Shown: positions 1 through 8,343, counted from the stretch's first letter. The stretch is DNA of 64,000 nt from Dyella_A sp051962475 (GCF_051962475.1 NZ_JBQCCF010000016.1:1-64000), one strand, 5' to 3'. Made by a program: numbers and translations. Notes: generated by a model from the sequence alone, not told the origin.

Positions 1-1245
1 TACCGTCTTCGCGGCGAGGCCGTCTGCCTCGGCCCGGCGATACGCGGTTTCGAAGGCTTCGCCCCAGCTGTCGACGAAATGCGGCACGAGCTTGGGATCG
101 AACAGCGACCACTCGCTGTCGCGCTCGACCCGGCGCATGAACTCGTCGGGGATCCAGTTGGCCAGGTTGAGGTTGTGCGTGCGGCGCGCCTCGTCGCCGG
201 TGTTGTCGCGCAGTTCGAGGAATTCCTCGATGTCGGCGTGCCACGGCTCCAGGTAGACGCAGGCCGCGCCCTTGCGCTTGCCGCCCTGGTTCACCGCGGC
301 CACCGAGGCGTCCAGCGTCTTCAGCCACGGCACCAGGCCGTTGGAGTGGCCGTTGGTGCCGCGGATCAGCGAGCCGCGCGAGCGCACCCGCGAGTAGGCC
401 AGGCCGATGCCGCCGGCGAACTTCGAGAGCTTGGCGACGTCGGCGTACTTGTCGTAGATCGATTCGAGCGAGTCGACCGGCGAGTCGAGCAGGAAGCACG
501 AGGACAGTTGCTCATGCGTGGTGCCGGCGTTGAACAGCGTGGGCGAGCTGGCGATGTATTCCAGCGACGACAGCAACCGGTACAGCTCCAGCGTCTCGGC
601 GATGTCGTTGCCGCCCAATGCGCAGGCGATGCGCATGAAGAAGTACTGCGGCGTCTCGATCACATAGCGCTTCGTGGGATGGCGCAGCAGGTAGCGGTCG
701 TACACCGTGCGCAGGCCGAAGTATTCGAAGCGGCGCGTGGCCAGCGGATCGATCGCATCGTTGAGCTTGCGCGCGTTGGCCGCCACGAAGTCGCGCAGGC
801 GATCGTTGAGGATGCCCAGGCTGGCGCCCAGCGCGATCGACTGCGAGAAGCTCTGGATGTCCTGGCCGCTCACTTCCTTGTCGACGAACGCGCCGAGCAG
901 GCGCGCGGCAAGCTGGCCGTATTCGGGCTCCTCGGCGGTGAGCGCGGCGGCAGTACGTATCGACAGCTGATCCAGCTCGGCTGTGGTGGCGCCGTCGTAC
1001 AGGCCGCCGATGGTCTTCAGCGCCACGCGCAGCGGATCGACCGCGTGCAGGCCATCGGCACTGCGGGTGACGGCCTTGACGATCTTGTTGACGTCGACGC
1101 CCTCCTGGCTGCCGTTGCGCTTGGTCACGCGCATGCTGCCGGGGTTGTGTGGCGGGGTGAGGGTGAAGTCGGCCGGCGGCATGCCGTCGGCGGCGGGCGA
1201 CGCGGCCGCGGATGACACGCGGTCGAGGGTATCCAGCGTTTCCAT
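1..1245 (-). CDS. nrdA: Class I ribonucleoside-diphosphate reductase, alpha subunit (partial, C-terminus beyond window)
   Basis: Catalytic subunit that reduces ribonucleotides to deoxyribonucleotides together with a radical-bearing beta subunit. The first 415 codons are present and the frame runs off the left edge. Residues about 38-120 form an ATP-cone (starts MRVTKRNGSQEGVDVNKI), the allosteric activity site. The catalytic domain follows, with the first redox cysteine in QLSSCFLL at residue 250. The blocks LSKFAGGIG, GSLIRGTNGHSNG, NQGGKRKGAACVYLE and EFLELRDNTGDEARRTHNLN are those I recall from actinobacterial-type class Ia NrdA (Streptomyces NrdA); class II NrdJ lacks them. The start is the only ATG after a GGGAG sequence about nine bases upstream. 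The gene lies downstream of an NrdR-like operator and a cobalamin riboswitch on the same strand, so B12 should lower its expression. nrdB is expected just outside the window. Confidence 0.93.
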   Translation of the reverse strand, partial: METLDTLDRVSSAAASPAADGMPPADFTLTPPHNPGSMRVTKRNGSQEGVDVNKIVKAVTRSADGLHAVDPLRVALKTIGGLYDGATTAELDQLSIRTAAALTAEEPEYGQLAARLLGAFVDKEVSGQDIQSFSQSIALGASLGILNDRLRDFVAANARKLNDAIDPLATRRFEYFGLRTVYDRYLLRHPTKRYVIETPQYFFMRIACALGGNDIAETLELYRLLSSLEYIASSPTLFNAGTTHEQLSSCFLLDSPVDSLESIYDKYADVAKLSKFAGGIGLAYSRVRSRGSLIRGTNGHSNGLVPWLKTLDASVAAVNQGGKRKGAACVYLEPWHADIEEFLELRDNTGDEARRTHNLNLANWIPDEFMRRVERDSEWSLFDPKLVPHFVDSWGEAFETAYRRAEADGLAAKTV

Positions 1246-1294
1246 GATGGAGGCTCCCAAAAGGGGAATCCGCCGCGCCGGCCCGGGAGGGGTT

Positions 1295-1458
1295 AGGAGC
1301 CTCGACGGTAGAAATTCAAGGGGCTGCGGCGTCGCGCTTTTGGCCAGCTTCTTCGCTCCTTCTCGTCAGATAGCTACGGCTATCTTCCTCAAACGATCAA
1401 AAAATCTGACTCAAAATCGCTTTGCCTCGCTCCCTCGATTTCCACCGCCGAGGCTCCT
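1295..1458. repeat. 164-bp element bounded by imperfect 21-bp inverted repeats, inside the nrdA leader
   Basis: The ends 1295-1315 and 1438-1458 are inverted repeats of 21 bases with two mismatches, both of which still allow G-U pairing in RNA. Inside is a perfect 7-bp hairpin with a TACG loop (1368-1385). Its left arm overlaps GTCAGAT (1365-1371), which can instead pair with ATCTGAC (1404-1410). This nested, alternative pairing could be a MITE/REP-like insertion or a structured RNA domain. It sits between the cobalamin aptamer and the nrdA start codon. No coding capacity is apparent. I see no second copy in this window. Confidence 0.6.
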
Positions 1459-1664
1459 GGGCCGACGCGACGGTTCCGAAAGTCAAACACCTGCTCCCGC
1501 GCGCAGGGCCTGAGGCTTGGCTTTCATGGAGATATCGCGTCGACATGCAGGCACACGACGGCCTGCGATGCGACGCGCCTCCCCGCGGAAGCGGTCACCT
1601 GCGTCGGGTCGCGAGAGCATCGGCGCATCGCATCTCACCGGACGCGACCGCCGGCCCATGGGGC

Positions 1665-1856
1665 CCGACGTGCTGGCAGGTCTTCGGACTTGCGGACCCA
1701 GGCTTTCGCCTACCTAGTCCCTGTCGCTTCCCAGGCGCTGCGGCCCAGTGCATGTGACAGGTTTCGTTTCCGCTTACCGCTGCGGGGCAGTTCCGGATTT
1801 GCACCGGATTCCCTTTTAAGCCCGACCGACAGTCGCGTCTGGACGGGCACCAACGA
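1665..1856 (-). ncRNA. Cobalamin (adenosylcobalamin) riboswitch upstream of nrdA
   Basis: Read on the minus strand, the segment has the hallmark core of the cobalamin aptamer. TGGTGCCC pairs with GGGCTT, followed by AAAAGGGAATCCGGTGC, AAATCCGGAACTGCCCCGC and AGCGGTAAGCGG. It ends in the B12 box GTCCGAAGACCTGCC (about 1675-1690). It starts right after the predicted transcription start and points at nrdA. It cannot act on the TonB receptor gene, whose 3' end lies upstream of it. Cobalamin riboswitches that repress class Ia RNR operons are established in Streptomyces, where a B12-dependent class II enzyme takes over. Control of nrdA here is inferred from position; the expression platform was not resolved. 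Confidence 0.93.
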
Positions 1857-1872
1857 GCGCAACATAGTGGGG
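1857..1872. promoter_or_regulatory. NrdR-like box (promoter-proximal)
   Basis: On the minus strand this reads CCCCACTATGTTGCGC, about 10 of 16 matches to the NrdR consensus acaCwAtATaTwGtgt. It covers the -10 hexamer of the nrdA promoter. Its start is exactly 32 bp from that of the second box at 1889-1904, the three-helical-turn spacing typical of paired NrdR sites. NrdR is the dATP/ATP-sensing repressor of ribonucleotide reductase genes. The individual match is modest; spacing and position carry the call. Confidence 0.6.
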
Positions 1873-1889
1873 CGGTCCAAGGCGGTCAA
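1861..1889 (-). promoter_or_regulatory. Sigma70-type promoter for the nrdA leader
   Basis: Minus-strand -35 TTGACC (1889-1884) and -10 TATGTT (1866-1861) are separated by 17 bp. Transcription would start near 1854, just before the cobalamin aptamer. Both hexamers overlap or touch the two NrdR-like boxes, as expected for repression by occlusion. Confidence 0.7.
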
Positions 1890-1904
1890 CCCCAGATATT
1901 GTGG
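1889..1904. promoter_or_regulatory. NrdR-like box (promoter-distal)
   Basis: On the minus strand this reads CCACAATATCTGGGGT, about 12 of 16 matches to the NrdR consensus including the central AATAT core. It touches the -35 hexamer and lies 32 bp from the partner box at 1857-1872. Confidence 0.65.
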
Positions 1905-1956
1905 ATAACCTGTTGAAAAGCCGCGCACCGCCAAGCCCGGCGTGCGCTTGCGATGA

Positions 1957-4122
1957 TCAGAAACTCAGCCGTGCCCCGAGCATCACGTTGCGGCCGGGGC
2001 CCGGCTCGAAGTAGCGACCGTTGCCATCGTTGACGATCACCGAGCCGACGTAGCGGCGGCCGCCCAGGTTGCCGATCCGCGCCGAGAGATCGAGCCGGGC
2101 CGCTGCGCCCAGCGCGAAGGTGTAGCCGGCATCGACATCGACCAGCGCGTAGCCGGCGGCGCGGTCGGTGTCGAAATCGTTCACGGGGACCGAGCCCACG
2201 CCGGTGAGCGTGATGCCCTCGCGCCAGCCCAGCCCATCGCCATGCTCCAGCCGCAACGAGCCGTAGTCGTCCGGCACGCCGGGCAGGCGCGAGCCGGCGG
2301 CTACCAGCGTGGCCGGCACCGTGCAGGGCGAGCCGGTGCAGGCGAGAAAGCCATCGCGGAAGCGCGCGCGCAGGTGGGTGACGCCGGCGCTCAAGCGCCA
2401 GCCCGTGGCCAGCTCCCCGGTGGCCGACAGCTCCACGCCCTCACGGCGGGTGCGGCCGGCGTTGCGATAGGTGGCGCGGCCGTTGGTGTTGCTCGCCACG
2501 GCCAGCTCGTTGCGGGTGTCGGCGCGGAACAGCGCGGCGTCGAATTCCAGCCGCTTCGTCGCCTGCCACTTCGCGCCGAGCTCATAGTTGTTGCTGCGCG
2601 CGGGCTTGAGGTCGAAGGCGAGGCCGGCCTGGCCGTCGGAGCGGTAGCCCAGCTCGTTGTAGCTGGGCGTCTCGAAGCCGCGGCCATAGCTGCCGTAGAT
2701 ACGCAGTTCGTCGCTGGCACGGTACTGCAGGCCGACCACCGGCGTGGTGGCGCTGTAGCTCACGTGGCCGCTGTCGTCCGGGTTGTCCGCGGTGACGTAG
2801 AAATCGTGTTCGGCGAAACGCACGGTGTCGTGGCGCAGGCCCAACAGCAGCGCCCACTGCGGCACGAAGTGCCAGTAGAACTGCGCGTATTCGGCCACGT
2901 TGTTGACGTTGTCGTGCTCGTTGCGGCGCAGGGCGCCCCTTACCCCCAGCGTGCTGCTGACGAAGTTCTCGTAGCCGGTGCGGCGTTGGATCTGGTAATC
3001 GCCGCTGGCGCCCAGCACCGCCTCGTACATGCCGCCGCCAAGCTGGCCGCGATGGGTCCAGCGCAGGTCGGCGCCACCGTAACTGGTCGATGGCGACACC
3101 ACGCCGCCGGACTGCAGCGGATTCTTTTGCACGAAGGTGGGGATCGACAGGTATTGGGTGATGCTGCGTTGGCCGTAGTAGGCCATCGCGCGCCACTGGT
3201 CGCTGGGGTTGAGCGTCTGCTCGTAGATCAGGCCGAGCTGATTCTGCTCGGCGCTCTTGCGGGTGTCGTACTGCGCCGCCACCGCGGTGGCCTGGCGCGG
3301 GTCCTGCTTCATCTGCGCGCGGGTCAGGCCGAGTGGGTCCTGCGTGCCGGGCTGGTGGACGCGGTTGAGCACCACGGTGAGCTTGCGCTGCTGGCCCAGG
3401 TCGATGCCGAACTTGGCGTTGTCCGATACGCGCCGCACGCGGCTGTGAGCGCGGTAGCCGCCGGAGAGGAACTCCGAGGCGGCGATGTTGTAATCCACCG
3501 CGCCGGCCGTGCCGCGGGTGTTGGCCAGGAAGCGGAAGCTGTCGTAGCTGCCGCCATACACGCCCAGCGTGGTCTGTGGCGTCGGCGTGCCGTCGGCGCT
3601 GTAGAGCTGGATCACGCCGCCGGCGGCGTTGCCGTAGAGCACCGAAAACGGGCCGCGCAGCACCTCGATGCGCTCGGCCGAATCGAGGTTGAACGCCGAC
3701 ACCTGGCCCTGACCGTCTGGCAGCGTGGCCGGGATGCCGTCCATGAATACGCGGATGCTGCGCACGCCGAAGGTGGTGCGCGAGCCGAAGCCTCGGATCG
3801 AGATCTGCTCGTCCTGCGCGTAGTTCTGCCGGTCGCGAGCGAGGATGCCGGGCACACCGACGATCGCCTCGGAAAAGTTCACGCCGGGCAGGCCGGCCTT
3901 GCCCGGATCGACCTGCACCACGCTGAGCGCAGCCGGCACGTCGAACGGCGGGATGTCGAGCCGGCTGGCGTTGACCTCGATCGCCGGCAGCGACGTGGCC
4001 GCCTGTCCGGCCGCGGCGGCGATCGTCCACGGCGCCAGCGCCAGCGCCGTGACGATCAGGCGGTTCGGCCGCGCGCGTGTGTTGACGGCGGCGGCCGGTG
4101 ATGGGTGATGCAGGTGATCCAT
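1957..4122 (-). CDS. TonB-dependent outer-membrane receptor
   Basis: A 721-residue receptor that imports a ligand, probably an iron complex, using energy from TonB-ExbBD. Residues 1-42 form a signal peptide ending near GQAAT. A plug domain follows (about 55-170) with QISIRGFGSRTTFGVRSIRV, DGIPATLPDGQGQ and IEVLRGPFSVLYGNAAGG, the classical plug blocks. The rest is a 22-strand barrel ending ARLSF with the C-terminal Phe of outer-membrane proteins. The plug resembles FecA-like siderophore receptors, but the substrate cannot be told from sequence. Although a cobalamin riboswitch is adjacent, it lies downstream of this gene and points away, so this is not a riboswitch-controlled BtuB. No FecR/FecI-type regulator is seen next to it. 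Confidence 0.9.
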   Translation of the reverse strand: MDHLHHPSPAAAVNTRARPNRLIVTALALAPWTIAAAAGQAATSLPAIEVNASRLDIPPFDVPAALSVVQVDPGKAGLPGVNFSEAIVGVPGILARDRQNYAQDEQISIRGFGSRTTFGVRSIRVFMDGIPATLPDGQGQVSAFNLDSAERIEVLRGPFSVLYGNAAGGVIQLYSADGTPTPQTTLGVYGGSYDSFRFLANTRGTAGAVDYNIAASEFLSGGYRAHSRVRRVSDNAKFGIDLGQQRKLTVVLNRVHQPGTQDPLGLTRAQMKQDPRQATAVAAQYDTRKSAEQNQLGLIYEQTLNPSDQWRAMAYYGQRSITQYLSIPTFVQKNPLQSGGVVSPSTSYGGADLRWTHRGQLGGGMYEAVLGASGDYQIQRRTGYENFVSSTLGVRGALRRNEHDNVNNVAEYAQFYWHFVPQWALLLGLRHDTVRFAEHDFYVTADNPDDSGHVSYSATTPVVGLQYRASDELRIYGSYGRGFETPSYNELGYRSDGQAGLAFDLKPARSNNYELGAKWQATKRLEFDAALFRADTRNELAVASNTNGRATYRNAGRTRREGVELSATGELATGWRLSAGVTHLRARFRDGFLACTGSPCTVPATLVAAGSRLPGVPDDYGSLRLEHGDGLGWREGITLTGVGSVPVNDFDTDRAAGYALVDVDAGYTFALGAAARLDLSARIGNLGGRRYVGSVIVNDGNGRYFEPGPGRNVMLGARLSF

Positions 4123-4212
4123 CGTTGCTTGGTCCTGGGGTGCGCTGGCGCGCGGCGGAGCGGCGCGTCTTCTCGGCCTGAGGCTAACGCGGCGGCCGGC
4201 AAGGCCCCGGGC

Positions 4213-4593
4213 TCAGGGCGTGATGCTGACGTCGATCTCGATCGGGTAGGGCGCCGGTTGGGCCGGCGGCGCAGGCAGCGTCCACGTTACAAAGCTGCTG
4301 GCCAGGCAGGTGGCCAGCACCGTGGCCGGCTGCACGTCGATGCGCGCGGGGCGGCCATCGGCTGCCACGTCGGCGACCAGCGTGAAGGGCGACTTGTCGG
4401 CCGGCGTGTTGCGGGCGATGCAGCCTTTGAGCGTGTCGGTCATCGGGTTGCCGATCTTCGCCCACAGCGTCTTCTGGTAGGCCGGCCCGGTGGCGGCGGC
4501 CTCGGCCAGCCGGCCCTGGGTGACGCGATCGTGGAAGTCGTCCCCGCCGGTGGCGGGGGCCAGCAGCAGGGCCAGGGCAAGCAGCGTCGTCAT
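4213..4593 (-). CDS. Small secreted hypothetical protein
   Basis: About 126 residues. I favour the ATG giving MTTLLALALLLAPATGG, a good signal peptide; a longer form begins seven codons upstream. The mature part has three cysteines (in LKGCIARN, ATCLASS) and a Pro/Ala-rich tail ending PYPIEIDVSITP. The pattern fits a small periplasmic or outer-membrane-associated protein. It lies 90 bp upstream of the TonB receptor start on the same strand and could be co-transcribed with it. I do not recognise the family and assign no function. Confidence 0.65.
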   Translation of the reverse strand: MTTLLALALLLAPATGGDDFHDRVTQGRLAEAAATGPAYQKTLWAKIGNPMTDTLKGCIARNTPADKSPFTLVADVAADGRPARIDVQPATVLATCLASSFVTWTLPAPPAQPAPYPIEIDVSITP

Positions 4594-4691
4594 GGGCGAT
4601 CCGGTGACCGGCAAAGCGCGGACGTTAGCAGTTCACGCCATGGCCGCGCACGGCTCGTGTGTGGCCGAAACGTGTCGCGGAGGCCGCGCGG

Positions 4692-5561
4692 TCAGAGCTG
4701 GCCGAGACGGCCGGCTTCGTAGTCCTGCACCACGCGCATCACTTCCTGGCGCGTGTTCATCACGAACGGGCCATGCTGCACCAGCGGCTCGTGGATGGCC
4801 GCACCGGCGACCACCACCACGTGCGAGCGCGTGCCCACGCCGCGGATGCGCAGCAGCACGTCGTCGCTGAGGGCGCCGGCGGTAACGGCGGTGGTGGCGG
4901 GCAGGGCGCGCGTGGCGGCGCCATCGGCGGTGAGCGCCAGCTCGCCGGAGACGGCGTAGCACCAGGCATTCCAGCCGGCGGGCAGCGTCAGGGGAAAAAT
5001 AGCGCCAGCATCGATGCGCCCGTCCACGATCAGCAACGATTGCGGCAGCAGCAGCGGTGAACGGGTCTGCCCGAAGCTGCCGGCTAGCAGGCGCAGGCGG
5101 CTGCCGGGCAAGGTGATCAGCGGCACGTCCGCCGCGGCCAGGTGGAAGCTGGCCGGGGGCTGCTGCTTGAGATCGCTGGGCGAGTTGATCAGGAACTGCA
5201 GCGCGTCCAGCGAGAGCGAATCGCCGCGCGCACGCGCCTGCCGCACCACCCCGCGCCCGGCCAGCGTCCAGTGCAGATCGCCGGGGCGAATGCAGTGGTG
5301 CGCGCCGGCGCTGTCCACGGTTTCGATCTCGCCCTGCGCGTGCTCGAACAGCAAGGTGGCCACTGACAGGCCCGCGCGCGGCAATGGCTCGCGATCCGGT
5401 TCGGCCGACTGCACGTGATCGACCACCAGCAGCGGCGACATGTCGCGATCGAACGCGTCATGGCGGAACTGGCGCAGCCTCCCGCCAGCGCCGGCCGGAT
5501 GGACGCGGGGCTGCAGCGGGCGGGAAAACACCGGGTCGCGAAGCGCTGGGGAGCCGTGCAT
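4692..5561 (-). CDS. Pirin-family cupin protein lacking the usual metal ligands
   Basis: A 289-residue bicupin. The C-terminal signature HGPFVMNTRQEVMRVVQDY followed by EAGRLGQL is diagnostic of pirins, as are IRPGDLHWTLAGRGVV and LQFLINSP in the N-terminal cupin. In canonical pirins the metal is held by an HPH motif and by H/E after AGRGI. Here the matching positions read PLPRAGL and AGRGVVRQA, so all four ligands appear replaced. Quercetinase or iron-sensing activity is therefore doubtful. The ATG follows a weak ribosome site. It probably forms its own unit between the small secreted gene and the EAL-protein gene. Confidence 0.88.
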   Translation of the reverse strand: MHGSPALRDPVFSRPLQPRVHPAGAGGRLRQFRHDAFDRDMSPLLVVDHVQSAEPDREPLPRAGLSVATLLFEHAQGEIETVDSAGAHHCIRPGDLHWTLAGRGVVRQARARGDSLSLDALQFLINSPSDLKQQPPASFHLAAADVPLITLPGSRLRLLAGSFGQTRSPLLLPQSLLIVDGRIDAGAIFPLTLPAGWNAWCYAVSGELALTADGAATRALPATTAVTAGALSDDVLLRIRGVGTRSHVVVVAGAAIHEPLVQHGPFVMNTRQEVMRVVQDYEAGRLGQL

Positions 5562-5689
5562 GGCTTGCCTGAAAAAAGGTGACGTCGCACTTTGCCGCTA
5601 CGCCCCGTCCCGGGTTGTGGCGCCCGTCACGCACAGGCGAGCCGGCGCGCGCGGACGCTGCCGGTTGGGCACCGGTTCACCCAGGTGAA

Positions 5690-7471
5690 TCAGATGCGCA
5701 CGTGTTGCTTCGCCAGCCAGCCTGGCACTTCGCTGGCCGGCATCGGCCGGGCGATGTGGAAGCCCTGCACCTCGTCGCAGGCCATGCCGCACACGGCGGC
5801 GTAGATCTGCACCGTCTCCACGCCTTCCACCACCACGCGGAAACCCAGTTCGCGCGCCAGTTCGGTCATCGCGCGCACGATGGCGCCGTCGTGGCGGCTG
5901 GCGTCCATGGCGCGCACGAACGACTGGTCGATCTTCAGGCTGGTGGCCGGCATCTGCCGCAGCGAGGCGAGGTTGCTGTAGCCGGTGCCGAAATCGTCGA
6001 TGGCGATGCCGATGCCCAGCGCGCGGATCGCGGCCAGGTGCTCGCGGGTGGTGTCCGAATGTTCCAGCAGGGTGCTCTCGGTAAACTCCAGCTCCAGCGC
6101 ATCGAGCGCCACACCGTGCCGGCTCGCCGCGCTGCGCAGGCGATCGACGAGCTCACTGCCCAGGTCGCTGCTGGACACGTTGAGCGACAGCTTCAGCGCC
6201 ATCCCGGCGCGCTGCCACTGCCCCAGCTGGGCAATCGCATGGTCGAGCACCCATTCGGTCAGCGCACGCATCAAGCCGGCCTGCTCGGCCAGAGGAATGA
6301 AGCGGTTCGGCGGGATCGGGCCGAGCGTGGGATGGTGCCAGCGCGCCAGCGCCTCCACCGCCACGCAGCGGCCGCTGGAGAGCTCGACGCGCGGCTGGTA
6401 GTGCAGATCCAGCTCGGTGCGGTCGTTGAGCGCGGCGGCCAGCTCGGTGACGAGGAAGAACTCTTGCCGGTGCTGCTCGTCGTGCGCCGCTTCGTAGATC
6501 GACCAGCCGCGCACACTGTCCTGCGCTGCATGGGTGGCGCTCATCACCAGCCGCAGCGGATCGCCGCCGTCGAGTTCGCCGACCGCCAGGTTGAGCAGGC
6601 CCACGCCCGGCTGCAGGGTCAGCGGGATGCCCAGGCAATCGAACGGCTGTCGTAGGCGATGCACCAGTTCGTCCAACTGCCTGCCGTCGAGCACGTGCGG
6701 CGAATCCGGCAAGACCGCCGCGAAGCGATGGATGCCTACCTGATAGAGATGGGTGTGCTCGGGCATCCACACCTGGATGCGCGCAGCCGCATCGCGCATC
6801 AGCTCGTCGGCGTAAGCGTGACCCATGGCGCGGATGAAGGCGTTGAAGCGGTTGACCGGCGCCACGTCGATGGCGATCAGCCAGGCGCCGTGCGCGCCGC
6901 CGCGCTGGCGGGCGCGTAGATCCTCGAAGAAGGCATTGCGGTGCGGCAGTTGGGTGACCGGATCGGTGCGGCCCAGGTAGCTGCCCAGCACCAGCCCAGT
7001 ACCGGCCAGTTCGGCGGCGTCGCGCAGGTCGTCATGCTCCTTTTCGGTGAGCCCGTCGCGCGGCGCGTAATCCATCACGCACAGGGCGCCTACGTGCTGC
7101 CCGCTCAACGTGTAGACCGGCTCGCTGGCGAAGAAGCGCATCGATGCCGTGCGCGGATCGGTCAGCAGCGGCACGCCGCCAAAGCGCGTATCGGCCTCGG
7201 TGTCGGGCACTACCTGGGTTTCACCGTGGCGCGCCGCTTCCAGATACCGCGGGTGCAGCGACGGCGAAGCGTGCGGACTGCGCGCCTCGTCGCTGAACCA
7301 GTAGGCGCTGCCGGTCGCCAGCACCAGCGACACCACCGGCACGCGCAGCGAATGAGCAGCGAGCCGCGCGACCGCGTCGAAGCCCGGCACGGCAAAACCG
7401 TCCGCCGCGTCGAGGGCGTTGAGCACCGCTCCGGCCATGTCCCCCGGAGAGCTGTTCGTGTCGCTTGCCAT
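5690..7471 (-). CDS. GAF / degenerate GGDEF / EAL protein, likely c-di-GMP phosphodiesterase
   Basis: About 593 residues. An N-terminal GAF sensor domain (about 25-170; PVVSLVLATG, RFFASEPVYT, ALCVMDYAP) precedes a GGDEF-like domain (about 175-300) whose active-site loop reads VGIHRFAAVLP instead of GGDEF, so cyclase activity is not expected. The EAL domain (about 340-585) keeps VEALARW, LSLNVSS, LEFTEST, IDDFGTGYS, LKIDQSFV and VVEGVET, all the metal and catalytic positions, so c-di-GMP hydrolysis is likely. The degenerate GGDEF may act as a GTP or c-di-GMP sensor. I chose ATG 7471 because GGAG lies eight bases upstream; an upstream ATG at 7492 is possible. It is divergent from ompW. Confidence 0.9.
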   Translation of the reverse strand: MASDTNSSPGDMAGAVLNALDAADGFAVPGFDAVARLAAHSLRVPVVSLVLATGSAYWFSDEARSPHASPSLHPRYLEAARHGETQVVPDTEADTRFGGVPLLTDPRTASMRFFASEPVYTLSGQHVGALCVMDYAPRDGLTEKEHDDLRDAAELAGTGLVLGSYLGRTDPVTQLPHRNAFFEDLRARQRGGAHGAWLIAIDVAPVNRFNAFIRAMGHAYADELMRDAAARIQVWMPEHTHLYQVGIHRFAAVLPDSPHVLDGRQLDELVHRLRQPFDCLGIPLTLQPGVGLLNLAVGELDGGDPLRLVMSATHAAQDSVRGWSIYEAAHDEQHRQEFFLVTELAAALNDRTELDLHYQPRVELSSGRCVAVEALARWHHPTLGPIPPNRFIPLAEQAGLMRALTEWVLDHAIAQLGQWQRAGMALKLSLNVSSSDLGSELVDRLRSAASRHGVALDALELEFTESTLLEHSDTTREHLAAIRALGIGIAIDDFGTGYSNLASLRQMPATSLKIDQSFVRAMDASRHDGAIVRAMTELARELGFRVVVEGVETVQIYAAVCGMACDEVQGFHIARPMPASEVPGWLAKQHVRI

Positions 7472-7662
7472 GCCTGTCGCTCCGTGCCGCATGCCCGGCG
7501 TCCACCTGGAGTCGCCGCCCCAGGGTCAGGCTCAAATTTAATGCAGATTCAGTCTATTCGGCGGATCGCGGCGTATCTGAAGCGCCGCCCGGATACCCCG
7601 GGGGCCGACGGACACATGGTGGTCCGGTCGTCTCATTCCCCACGTTCGCAATGGAGAGTCTC

Positions 7663-8289
7663 ATGAAAGCACTGCCCCTGACGCTACTCGCCGGCGCCCT
7701 GCTCGCCGCCACGGCCGGCGCGGCGCAGGCCCAGAGCGCCTCCGGTCCGGGTTTCTATGGCGCCATCGGCTACCACTACGTGAACCCCAAGAGCGGTAAT
7801 GGCACGCTGGCCGGCGTGTTTCGCAGCGACATCAACAGCGATTCGGAGCCCACCCTCACGCTGGGCTACCACTTCGACGCCAACTGGAGCGCCGAGGCCT
7901 GGCTGCCGCTGACCAAGTTCAAGCACGACGTGAGCCTGGACGGTGCCAAGTCGGCCAGCATCAAGCACATGCCATACCTGTTCACGGCGCAGTACCACTT
8001 CATGCCGGACAGCGCGTTCCATCCGTTCGTCGGGGCCGGCTACGGCTTCGTCAACGTCAGCGGCGAGCGCACCACCGGCCCGCTCACCGGCACCTCGCTC
8101 AACGTGAAGAGCGGTGACGGCTTCGTCGGCCAGTTCGGCGTGGACTACTACGCCACCGACAACGTGTTCATCCGCGCCGACGCGCGCTACTTCGACTGGA
8201 AGAGCAAGGTCGAGCTCAACGGTGCCGGCATCGGCGAGGTGAAGGTGAATCCGTGGATCTACGGCGTGAGCGTGGGCTACCGCTTCTGA
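7663..8289 (+). CDS. ompW: OmpW-family outer-membrane protein
   Basis: A 208-residue eight-stranded barrel with a signal peptide (MKALPLTLLAGALLAATAGAAQAQS). Family features include TLTLGYHFDANWSAEAW, HMPYLFTAQYHF, FHPFVGAGYGF and the C-terminal GVSVGYRF ending in Phe. OmpW proteins form narrow hydrophobic channels for small apolar compounds and often respond to stress; the substrate here is unknown. The start is fixed by a GGAGAG ribosome site. A strong terminator follows immediately, so this is a single-gene unit. Confidence 0.9.
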   Translation: MKALPLTLLAGALLAATAGAAQAQSASGPGFYGAIGYHYVNPKSGNGTLAGVFRSDINSDSEPTLTLGYHFDANWSAEAWLPLTKFKHDVSLDGAKSASIKHMPYLFTAQYHFMPDSAFHPFVGAGYGFVNVSGERTTGPLTGTSLNVKSGDGFVGQFGVDYYATDNVFIRADARYFDWKSKVELNGAGIGEVKVNPWIYGVSVGYRF

Positions 8290-8313
8290 TCGGCTCTCTC
8301 GTGTGACACCCGT

Positions 8314-8343
8314 GACGGCCGCCTTCGGGCGGCCGTCGTTTTT
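8314..8343 (+). terminator. Rho-independent terminator after ompW
   Basis: GACGGCCGCC-TTCG-GGCGGCCGTC forms a 10-bp GC stem with a TTCG loop, followed by GTTTTT. It lies 25 bp after the ompW stop codon. Confidence 0.88.

Noticed and set aside
1..1245. Class II (B12-dependent) ribonucleotide reductase
   Set aside because: The first redox-Cys block and NQGGKRKGAACVYLE are class I NrdA features; NrdJ has different blocks around these positions.
1665..4122. Reading the cobalamin riboswitch as control of the TonB receptor (BtuB)
   Set aside because: The riboswitch is on the same strand but downstream of the receptor's stop codon and points to nrdA; the receptor also does not look like BtuB.
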